Source: Apus apus (lineage: Eukaryota > Chordata > Aves > Apodiformes > Apodidae). Taken from it: a stretch of DNA of 64,000 bases. How positions within the stretch are numbered: position 1 is the stretch's first letter; each line of letters opens with the position of its first letter. A program made the translations under genes and the position numbers. Location of the stretch: assembly GCF_020740795.1 (NCBI RefSeq), contig NC_067312.1, positions 65,120,905 through 65,184,904 of the forward strand. The letters are read 5' to 3'. This document shows positions 56,001-64,000 of this stretch, piece by piece. The notes beneath the pieces were generated by a model. The model saw only the letters and a list, made by a program, of their open reading frames with translations, was not told the origin of the DNA and ran no database searches.

Positions 56001-59000
56001 AAGGAATCGTCAGATGTCTGGAAACAGGCTTCAGATTTCAATGTGGGGTAAGGTTACATTTTTTAATGGGAAGAGGAGATTGTGCAAAACCATCAGTATC
56101 TGTAGGTATTTACATTTTTACATTCAACGCCAGCATTAAAAACAAGTTTTATATCTGTAATGAGATGTTCAATCTGCACAATACTAGACTTAAACAAACA
56201 AACTCCCAAGAGCTTGAAGGCCTACATCTATCTGCAATTGGATGTTAATTTGATCTTTAGACTGTGAGCCCAGTTTTCAAATAAATGTTTCTGATGCTCA
56301 GTTCCTGTGGTTAACTTTTCCATGTCAGTCCTAACAGTGTATACCTTTGTGCTTACATAAGTTCTTGAGCATAGGGATTGGTTTCTTATTAGTGTGTCCT
56401 TGAAAAATAACAAAAAAAAACCCAGCTGTGCTGTAGATTTACTGGGTAGTTTTAAACATCATTACACAAAGGCATTTGTAAAATATTTCTATTCTTCTTG
56501 AAGTGTGACTGGAAGTTGCAGTTGTGCTGAAACGACATCATTTTTAACTTGTTTTGCTCACCTATTTTTAAGATAGGCATTTTCGGTGATGTTCAGTGTC
56601 CTGTTGGATCTTTTTTTCAGTGTCAGTAACTTTGTTATTGCTCTAAGAAAGCTAAGAATTTTTATACTTGGCTACTCTATTGAAGAGAGCTACAGGCAAG
56701 TATGGTTTGCATGACTTGGAGATCAATGTTGTCCCATGCTTTTGATTGCTCCTTTGTTTTTGAAGGGAGTCTGGTCCTAGAAAGGAAGAGGAGAAAACTG
56801 TTGTATCATCAGCTCAGCTACTGAGGAGTCGATTCCAGAGACCAAAACCAAATTTAAGAATGACAACTAGTAGAAAGAAAATGTTGGATGTAAGTGATGA
56901 AGGTGTATCACAGCAAGACAGAAACAAGGAAGAAGGTTTGACACAATGTGACAGTGATTGTAGCATCCTTTCTGATACACATGTAAGGCGCCTTTTTTTT
57001 TTTCCTTTTAGTTATATTTGAGGTTTTGGGCATGTGAAATGAAATACTGATTATTTAAAAAATACAAATTTCATCTTTTTGAAACAGTCTGTTCAAAAGC
57101 TAAAATTTTCTATGTGAAAATTACGTATTTTTTTCTTGGTTGCATGTGAGGAGAAAAAACATTACATGCATTTGGTATTTCTTGTTGTGTCTCCAGATGA
57201 CTTTATGACCTGAGGTGTCCTTGCAGAGTTGACAGTGAAGGAAGAAAAGTATTAATAGAAGATGACAAAGAGGAGATCTAGATTTTGAGCTATTGTGTTT
57301 AGAAGAAAAAAATTGTGACTTTGTCATGGACAGATTAGGAAGTTGTTAGTGAGCAGTTACAGAGTGGTTTTTGTAGGAAACACTTTGGAGGGTGATTAAT
57401 ACCGAACTAAATGGACATCATAATGTCTCCTTTTGGTTTAGGATAATGACTTTTTCTTGTGTTTACTTTGTTCAGAAAACAGGAAAATATGAAGTCCTGC
57501 AACCATTGGAATCCTCAGGAAAGGCAGAGTCACTTTGCGCTCAGGTTTCTGAGAGGCCAAGCTGTGAGTCCCCAAAGATGTTTTCAAGATCAGAGGATGC
57601 TGAACTTGAGTTATGTCTACCTGAAATTAACCAAGATGACACTTCAACTGCTACTGCAGGGTAGGGACTTAGCTACTTCTGTTTCCTGATCGTAACAAAT
57701 GAAAGTGTTCTAAAAGGAGGTAATTGTGCCAATGGATTGCTAACTGGCAAATAAAATCTGATAAAAATACTGAATGAAATCTCAGTACTCTGCTTATCTG
57801 ATGATAAGCAGAAAGTAAGGTAATTTCTCCAGTGATTCTGTTGCAGATGTAACTGGAAGGCCAGTGCTTTGAAATTTGAAAGCAGAACCTTGCTTTCAAA
57901 CCTTACTTTAAACTCCATTGTTTTTTATATGTAAATATAATGAATCTGCTTGTTAATGACATGCTTTTGTATTAAGTTTTGGTGTTGTTTTTTGTGTGTG
58001 TGTGTCTGCCTTTGCCTTTATAGCAAAAATAACACTGAAGAAGAAAGTAAACAAATACCTATTCGACCTGTCCAGTTAGTACGGAGCAGATTCCAAAGGT
58101 ACAAGCCAAACTTAAGAAAATTGGTTGGAAAGAAGGAATTACAAATAGCAGAAAATGAGAGGGAGGAAAAGCCTGAAGCAGAGAAGTTGCTGTTGCAAGA
58201 AAATGAGTCTGCCAATGCTGTCATTGTAAGTCTTAAGAATATGCACTTAGCCTTCAGAAGTCTGGTTCCAAACTGCATGCTCCATTTAATGAAGTTAAAT
58301 TAGAATATTTAAGTTGAATTCCCTGAAGCTGAGACACAATACTAAAAAAAAATCCCCAAACCTGGTATGTTGAGCTATTTCAGGTATGAAATCATTGAAG
58401 TCTACAAGTAGTACTATAAATGTCTTCTGAAAAATGAAGATCTGGTTTTGATTGGATTGCACTATAGGAAAAAAAGCATTATGCACATTTAAGTTAAACT
58501 CTAGAATAAAAATGTGTTTTGTATTGCAATACATAGAATCATCCTTTTCGCTCACTTTATCTTTTCTGTTTGAATGAATCAAGTCTGTGTAGAGAATCAA
58601 AAGGCAGAGAGGACTGTTGTTTTTCTGCTTGAAAAAACAGTCATATTGGTTTGGTAAACTTTGGCTTCACCACTACAGTGCCTGAGACTCCTCTACCTTA
58701 CACAGGTAAATTGAGTCATTTATCTGCACTGTGTAGCCCTACAGGCACTTTACAAGGCACTGTAAAAGGTACTGAAATTCTCAAAAGAAGCCGTGACAGT
58801 AGGATGAACTCTGTAACCATTTTGCGGGTTGCTCATGGACCGTGTAATGGATGTAGGCATGTCTGAATAGACTTGCCTTAGATCTCCAACATGGCTAAGC
58901 TTTGCAAGAGTGACTCATTTTTTGGAGGGGTTATAGCTGGTTTTGTTCTTGAACCTGTGTAGAGCCAGCTTGGAATACTTGTGTGCTGCACTCCCAGAGG

Positions 59001-61430
59001 GGTGCACGGATGCACTGTGCCGATCGTGTCCCTCTCACTGCCATTGTCAACTCACCCCCGGCTCAGATAGTTGCTTGCAGTTCAGATTGGGCTGTTTTAG
59101 ACCTGTGGCCTGTCTACCATGCACATGCATCTGCTCTGTGCTGTGCAGATGTGCAGAAACAAATCAGTTCTGATGGTTCCCTGTACTAATAAAGCTGTCA
59201 CAGACGTGGAGTGCTGAGGGATGTGTTTTGAGTGGCTTCTTTGTGGAACCACGGTGGCAAATACAGGTGTAAAACTGATGAGCGCTTCTGAATCTGAGGT
59301 TTAGTTATAGTGGCATAGGTCTGTCCCTGCTGTGCTCTGCAGTGTCCAGTTTTCAAAGTTTTTTTTCCATTTGCTGAAGTATTTTGTGTACACAGTGCTC
59401 CATGTAATAGAGAGTTGATTAAATGCTGAATAGAGAAGTGTTGCCTCTAATGCTTGGGTCCATATAGTATTTAAGAGCAAAACTCTAGGTAGCCCAGGAC
59501 TACAAGGGCTACACTTCCTGACTGCCTAGAAATTGAATTATCTGCTTAGGCAGATAACCCCAAATAAATAGAGTGTGATTTTTATTTTTCTTGATTCAGG
59601 TTGGGTAAATAGTATGGAAATCTATAATTTATATCATTTTATAAAATAAATATCTGTCTTAAGAGCTTGCTTGACTCTTTTTATTCATGCTTTTTTATTG
59701 CAAATTAAAGGGTGAAAATGAAGCTGTGCTCTGTCAAACGGATGTATGGAGCAATGAGGAACAGGAACAGCAAGCAGTGCCTCCGGTGCCCTGTGCTTCT
59801 GAAAACGTACCGTGTGAACAAAGCAGGTGAGTTTAGAGTTTAGCAAACCTGCATTTTAAAAGCTTTCATCTAATGCATAATGAGACACCCTGGCACGTGT
59901 CAATTCTTTTGTTCCTTGTTAGCTCTTGTTCCCCAGTGTTTTCATTTTCAGTGCCTACAGGCAGCTTCTTCCCATGTTTTCAGAGCACATTTTCAGTTGA
60001 TCTGAACTACTTAACATTCTTTATCTGGTATGTTCTTGACCTGTATGAGCTCATAGCTCTTTTTGACCAAACTTTTTTCTTTTGTTTGATTTATATTTGC
60101 ACATACAGTAAAATAAGTTTTGCAAAATGTCAGAGCTCCGTGTTCCATGGATCCCAGTGTGCTCTTCTGTTTCACTGCTCTTCATGTTAAAATCTGTCTC
60201 TTAAGATCTTAGGCATGTATTAGACTGCAGATACTTTGATGTTGTTATGGTTAGCAGCACAACTTTTTTCTTGATGTTAAAAGTGCCTTGACAAAGCAGT
60301 CTTGTTATTCCGTCTTACAAGTTAACCATAAACGCAAAAAATGATAAATATATATTTGAAAAGATGTTGTTCTTGATTTTAAGCAAAACATTGTATCAGT
60401 TCTAATCCTTCAGTGCGAGTGTTGATTCAAAACTAATTAGTTGATTTTTTCCCTTCCAACCAAAGTCCTGACATCTTTATTTTTGTTTGTTTTGGTTTTG
60501 TTTTGTTGCTTTAAATTCACTAGTGCTGAAAAATGCACTTCCCAAGATGACAAGCTGGGTGCTCTGAAACCAGAACAATCCGTAAGGAATGGATCTCCAA
60601 GAACAAGACAAAACCTAGAAAGAGCATATAGCAAAGAAGAATCTCCAGTGGCACAAAAACTTGCTGCTCCAGTTGAGGAAGAAGTAAATAAAGGAGAGAA
60701 CCTGCCTGTGGCAGAAGGATCTGAGGAACTTCCTTCCTCCAAAGTGAGAATTCTGATCAGATGTTTCTGACTGTACTTTCTGATGCTTTGTTCTGCACCA
60801 GTTGTTTTTAAGACATCTAAATAAGCTGTTTTAAATGCATAAATTAATTTTGGACTAGTAAGAATTACATTCTTGTTTAATGTTTGCACCCTAATTTGAG
60901 GTCTTCTAAAATTCTGTTAATGACACATAGATAATATAAAGACTATTGTTAACAAATCTAAAAACTTCATGATACATTAATAGTTTACCTGCATGACACG
61001 TTTCTATTGTAGGTTTTCTTCTGAACTCCTTGGTGGTTGCTCATAGAAGACTATGTTGGTTATAGTATCTATTTTTACTAGATAAATACCTTGTCTAAAG
61101 GGACAAGGAACAGTAATGGGTATTGTAAAGTGCTTGAAAGTTTTTAAGCAAAGTTTTGTCTTAGGTTAATGTCTTGATCATAACTTGTGATGCTTTTATT
61201 ACAGGTAATTTATTTTATGCTAATATTGTTTTTTTTCCCTTCAAGCCTAAGGATGACACGGAAGTATTGTTGTTTGCTGGGAATTTGTCCAATCTAGACA
61301 CAGATCCAAAAAGTATTGAGTCAGAAACACAAGGTTCCTCTAAAAAATCACCCAACTACCACAGCAAGGGAGAACAAGAAGAATGTCTTCCTACAGATGC
61401 TCTAGGAAGCATTCAGGATCCCATAGAAAG
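32021..61430 (+). CDS. BDP1: BDP1, TFIIIB subunit B'', 5' part (25 coding exons; continues past the window)
   Basis: Coding exons: 32021-32184, 35912-36464, 37094-37197, 38723-38782, 39176-39319, 40198-40331, 41318-41412, 42006-42060, 42716-42859, 44981-45265, 45593-45764, 46653-46812, 49454-49530, 52206-52350, 52515-52576, 53230-53401, 53805-53887, 55126-55357, 55860-56047, 56766-56982, 57476-57660, 58024-58225, 59711-59826, 60524-60743 and 61246-61430. Total 4154 nt, about 1384 residues with no in-frame stop; human BDP1 has about 2600. The start MFRRARL and the segments [17 protein letters not shown] and [21 protein letters not shown] match human. With TBP and BRF1 or BRF2, BDP1 forms TFIIIB, which recruits and opens promoters for RNA polymerase III. 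The human 55-residue ETGR-type repeats would lie further downstream. Confidence 0.95.
32801..33294 (-). mobile_element. Solo LTR, avian ERVL-like, in BDP1 intron 1
   Basis: The plus strand shows GTGTTAACCCAGGCTGCTGC, GCTGGGATGGGCAGAGAATT, GACATCATATGGTCTGGAAT, ATCCCTTTGGAG, CCCAGCTTCTTGTGCACC and GAACTCTATCCTAGCAC. It is colinear with the LTR at 42968-43519 but more diverged and shorter. No internal region is present. It is antisense to BDP1. Confidence 0.75.
37572..38152 (+). mobile_element. CR1 LINE, 3' portion, in BDP1 intron 3
   Basis: Typical CR1 3' sequence: CTCAGCACTGGTGAGGCCAC, CTGGAGTATTGTGTCCAGTT, a degraded end of the ORF2 frame, GGCTGCCCAGGGAGGAGGTT, TTGGACTTGGTGACC and the tail TTCTATGATTCTATG at 38138-38152. 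The copy is 5'-truncated (about 580 bp) and not coding-competent. Confidence 0.92.
40198..42859 (+). CDS. BDP1: BDP1 exons 6-9: SANT (Myb-like) domain
   Basis: Residues about 342-484. [36 protein letters not shown] and [18 protein letters not shown] form the three-helix SANT fold with its spaced tryptophan/phenylalanine residues. The basic/aromatic extension [18 protein letters not shown] follows. In TFIIIB this domain contacts DNA around the TATA-TBP complex and is the most conserved part of the protein. The domain is split over four exons with frame kept at each junction. Confidence 0.94.
42968..43519 (-). mobile_element. Solo LTR, avian ERVL-like, in BDP1 intron 9
   Basis: Begins GATTTAACCCCAGCTGGCAG and ends near CCACCTAGAACCAGCAGAG. 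Between are GGATGGGGAGAGG, GTGGGTTGAGATAGGCAG, the TATA-like block CTTTATATGC (minus strand GCATATAAAG) and ATGTCATATGGTGTGGAATATCCC. It is the best preserved of the three longer copies. No internal viral region is present. The element is antisense to BDP1 and starts about 110 bp after the exon 9 donor. Confidence 0.85.
44075..44142. repeat. Perfect 19-bp inverted repeat (hairpin) in BDP1 intron 9
   Basis: TGTTCACTTGTTTGTTCCA (44075-44093) and its exact reverse complement (44124-44142) flank a 30-nt loop. No known element or gene was recognised around it. Confidence 0.9.
47801..48295 (-). mobile_element. CR1 LINE, 3' portion, in BDP1 intron 12
   Basis: Starts TCATAGAATCATAGAATGGT (the CR1 tail, reverse-complemented), then the typical CCTTGAACACCTCCAGGGAT, GCCTGTCCCAGTGTCTCACC and CTCAGCCTGTCCTCATGAGA. 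The open frame 48061-48261 (minus) is the remnant ORF2 C-terminus ([23 protein letters not shown] type). The intact two-unit tail suggests a relatively younger CR1. Confidence 0.93.
48523..49355 (+). mobile_element. CR1 LINE, 3' portion, in BDP1 intron 12 (opposite orientation)
   Basis: The open frame 48543-49028 encodes CR1 ORF2 C-terminal sequence ([21 protein letters not shown] type). It is followed by the 3' UTR-like GAAACACTGGCACAG and ending AGATGACCTCGGGAGGTACC TTCCAACC. Truncated and diverged. It lies only 230 bp from the inverted CR1 at 47801-48295. Confidence 0.92.
50588..51856 (-). mobile_element. CR1 LINE, long 3' portion with reverse-transcriptase remnant, in BDP1 intron 13
   Basis: The 3' end at 50588 reads AGGATCATGGAATGG and the element runs about 1.27 kb. 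Minus-strand frames at 51246-51570 and 51519-51833 encode pieces of the CR1 reverse transcriptase ([20 protein letters not shown] and neighbours; [19 protein letters not shown]). Frames are interrupted, so the copy is dead. 5' truncated. Confidence 0.93.
52206..61430 (+). CDS. BDP1: BDP1 exons 14-25: repeated two-exon modules with RxRxQRxKPN motif
   Basis: Exons alternate strictly. Exons 14, 16, 18, 20, 22 and 24 enter in phase 2 and leave in phase 0; exons 15, 17, 19, 21, 23 and 25 do the reverse. The first exon of each pair carries a basic motif near its 5' end: [74 protein letters not shown] and [19 protein letters not shown]. Exon 24 keeps only a faint trace ([14 protein letters not shown]). 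The second exon of each pair is acidic and poorly conserved. The region is predicted disordered; related motifs exist in human BDP1, and their function is not known to me. Confidence 0.88.
52631..52696 (+). repeat. CR1 3' tail fragment in BDP1 intron 15
   Basis: AAGGAGGTTGGACTAGATGG, then TACCTTCCAACCCTGATGAC and TATGATTCT: the last ~65 bp of CR1, about 55 bp downstream of the exon 15 donor. Confidence 0.85.
54933..55000 (+). repeat. CR1 3' tail fragment in BDP1 intron 17
   Basis: GGGGTTGGGCTAGATGATCT, CCAGGTGTCTCTTCCAACTC and CTACTATT are the terminal sequence of a CR1 element. An A-rich run follows at 55030-55060. Confidence 0.8.
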
Positions 61431-62180
61431 GTAAAGCTCCATGCTGACCAAGCGAAAAAGCTCTTTAAAAACTTTGTGTATTTGTCCAGTTGTTTCTGCA
61501 CAGCACTTGCTTTTTGAAGTGTGGGCTCTGAGCTGTGCTAGTTGTTATATGCTATATGCTGTGAAGGTCGCTAGGTGGCAACCTTAGGTAATAAATTAGA
61601 TTTTTTAACAGAATTTTTTTCAAGGATGTTTTCTTTTTTAGAAAGTATTTTGCAAGTGAGAGTAGAAGCAGGTAATCAGACTTTAACTGTCTGAATCTCT
61701 CAGTAATACATTCTTAAGGTACAGTGCACGGTGAATGTGGACCATTGAAAGGAAAACTGAGCAGTGCCATTCACCCTCACTCAAAATTGAGAAAGAGTAG
61801 ATAGAGTAAGATAAAATGAGCTTGCTGTCTAAGATGTATTTTGAGTCTTTTCAGTTTTTTTCCAGAAGAAACTCATGCGGTGACATGCAGTGTCCTGGTT
61901 CTTTGGTAGACAGAATGCTTTTTGTGTATATGTAGTATGAGGCACTGCTGTTTACTTGTAGCAGTTCTGGGTTGCATTATAAGCCATCTTTAGCTCAATC
62001 TTAAATGATACAGAGGAGCATCAAATCAATTTACTTTTGCTGTTTTCTAAAATTAGATTCTGGGTCCTGTCTGTCTCTAAGCCTCTGCTTAAAACCTCTT
62101 TCTGTAACTCACACTAAAATACTATCCCAGAGTGTTTGCACTCTGCACTTTGCAGTCTTCTTGGCTTCATGATGGTGGAA

Positions 62181-63546
62181 TTTCACAGAATGGTTGAAGT
62201 TGGAAGGGTCCTCTGGAGGCCATCTGGTCCAGCCCTCCTGCTCAAGCAGGGCCACCTAGAGCTGGTTACCCAATACCATGTCGAGACAGCTTTTCAGTAT
62301 AGCGTGCAATGGAAACCTCACAGTCTCCCTGGGCAACCTGTGCCAGTGCTCCATCACCTGCAGGGTGAAAAAGTGTTTTTTGGTGCTCAGAGGGGGAACC
62401 TCCTGAGTTTCAGTTAGTACTTATTGCCTCTGGTCCTGTCATAGGGCACCACTGGAAAGAGACTGGCTCCATCTATCCTTACACTTTCCCTTCAGGTATT
62501 TATATACATTGTAATGTTATTTCCCCACCTATTTCCACCAAGCTTTCTCCTTCTCCAGGCTGAACTGTCCTCACTCTTTTCAGAAAAGCTTTTCATTATT
62601 GGAGAGATGAATCTGTCCCTTCACCTTTGGTAGCCCTTTTCTGGAGTCTATTCAGTATGCCCCTGTCTGTCTTGTGACCAGTTCTGGTGCTCCAGTACAG
62701 TACTCTAGATATGGCCTCCCTATGGTTGAGTAGAAGGGAAGGATCAGCTCTTCCAACCTGCTGGCAGTGCTGCTCCTAATGCAGCCCAGCATACTATTAG
62801 GTTGTTTTTTTCTTTCAGCCAGGACACACTGCTGGCTCATGTTCATCTTTGTGTCCATCAGGACACCCAGGTCCTTTCCTGCAAAGCTGCTTTCTACCTG
62901 GGTGGCCCTCTGCATGTGCTGGTGCCTGGGGTTGTTCCTACCCTGGTGCAGGACTTCATACTTCCCATTGCTGAAGTTCTGAAGGTTCCTGTCAGCCCAC
63001 TTCTCCAGCCTGTGCAGGTCCTTCTGCTTGGCAGCACAACCCTTTGGTGTATCAGCTGCTCCTTCCAGTCCTGCATCATCTGTAAACTTGCTGAGGGAAC
63101 ACCCTGCACCATCACTAATAAAGATATTGAACAGAACTGGGTACAATATTGACCTATAGTGTACAGTGCTAGATACTGGCCTCCAGCTAGACCTTGTGCC
63201 ACTGATCCTCTGAGCCTAGCCATTCAATTGGTTTTCAGTGCACCTCCTTGTTTGTTTATCCAGCCCATAACACATCAGCTCCCCTATGAGGATGTAGGGA
63301 AGATTCTGTTAAAAACCTTACTGGAGGCAAAGTAGACACTATTTACTGCTCTCCCCTTATCTACCCAGTCATTTCACTGTAGAAGATTATCAAGCTGGTT
63401 AAGCATAACTTCCCTGTAGTGAATCCATGCTGACTACTTCAAGTTACCTTCTTGTTTTTTATGTTTGGAAGTGGTTTTCAGGATCAGTTGTTCTGCCGCT
63501 TTGCCAGGGACTGAGGTGAGGCTGACTGGCTTGTATCCTTCTCCTT
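62181..63546 (-). mobile_element. CR1 LINE, long 3' portion, in BDP1 intron 25
   Basis: Begins TTTCACAGAATGGTTGAAGT (3' end reversed) and continues with GGCCATCTGGTCCAGCCCTC, CAGGACACCCAGGTCC and ATGCAGCCCAGC. The minus-strand frame 62652-63146 encodes CR1 ORF2 (VLFNIFISDGAG..., [28 protein letters not shown]). About 1.37 kb, 5'-truncated. BDP1 sequence on either side is intronic. Confidence 0.93.
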
Positions 63547-64000
63547 GCCCTTTCCTGAGAGATAAGTTTAAAAGCCCAAGATGTATATGTTATGGATTGG
63601 AATGTGCTCGAAGAGGTGTAAGAGTTTTGTCCAGTTTAAAGGAGGAGTACTTTGAGCACTGGAATTAATTAATATAATGTTCCTATGATTGCTTAATTTT
63701 GAGGACCTATGGGAGTATAGCAGAAACTTTCAGCTCCTCCTGACTCCTTAATGTTGTTTTCCCTTCCAAAAGACTTTTCCAGAAGTAATCAGAAAAGTCC
63801 ACTACTACAGAAAAGCAAATTATATTCTTTTCACATTGTTTTTTCTTCCTTTATTTTTTTAAACTTCACCAACTAAGCAAACAAAAATGCAGAACACTGA
63901 GTTCATCACTAATTGGAAGTAGTAATTATTTGATAGTAAGCCAAGCTTGTAGAGTGTATTTTGTAGTTCTTGAGAAGTAAAAGTTGCAAAATATCTTTGT
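63547..64000 (+). other. BDP1: BDP1 intron 25, right edge of window
   Basis: AT-rich intronic sequence after the CR1 copy. I see no conserved BDP1 exon between 61431 and 64000, so intron 25 exceeds 2.5 kb and the next exon lies outside. Confidence 0.6.

Noticed and set aside
60437-60889. 150-aa minus-strand frame
   Set aside because: Antisense shadow of BDP1 exon 24; no conservation of its own.
62652-63146. 164-aa minus-strand frame near the right edge
   Set aside because: CR1 reverse-transcriptase remnant, not a host gene or BDP1 exon.

Overview
This window is vertebrate nuclear DNA, almost certainly from a bird. Four host genes can be read exon by exon from conserved protein sequence with GT/AG splice sites. 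The interspersed repeats are CR1 LINE fragments with the avian-type ATTCTATG tail and solo LTRs of an avian ERVL-like type. In chicken this gene group lies on chromosome Z, so a Z-linked (or W-gametolog) origin is likely, but that is inference.

Layout. 1-1658: intergenic DNA ending in a CpG island. 1659-13491 (+): complete GTF2H2 (TFIIH p44), 15 coding exons, 395 aa. 13492-20736: intergenic and 3' UTR DNA between two convergent genes, with no NAIP or other recognisable coding gene. 20766-24932 (-): complete SMN1 (survival motor neuron), 8 coding exons, 264 aa, with a CpG-island promoter at about 24600-25280. 26086-31712 (-): complete SERF1A, 3 coding exons, 62 aa. About 31385-32350: a CpG island shared head-to-head by SERF1A and BDP1, with a perfect CRE. 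32021 to beyond the right edge (+): BDP1 (TFIIIB B'' subunit), 25 coding exons giving the first ~1384 residues. The rest of BDP1 lies outside the window.

The genes concern basic RNA machinery: GTF2H2 is part of TFIIH (Pol II initiation and nucleotide excision repair), SMN assembles spliceosomal snRNPs, and BDP1 is a Pol III initiation factor. SERF1A is a small basic protein linked to amyloid aggregation. The order BDP1-SERF1A-SMN-GTF2H2 resembles an unduplicated version of the human 5q13 spinal muscular atrophy region.

I found no new defence, mobile or biosynthetic system. The most interesting signals are a phase-symmetric two-exon module repeated through BDP1 around an RxRxQRxKPN motif, the SMN exon 7 start (A at the position that separates human SMN1 from SMN2), a minisatellite that copies the SMN exon 1 splice donor four times, a 12-bp repeat abutting the BDP1 start codon, and a perfect 19-bp hairpin in a BDP1 intron. 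Exon limits were set by reading conserved protein and keeping the reading frame across all junctions; no transcript data were available.
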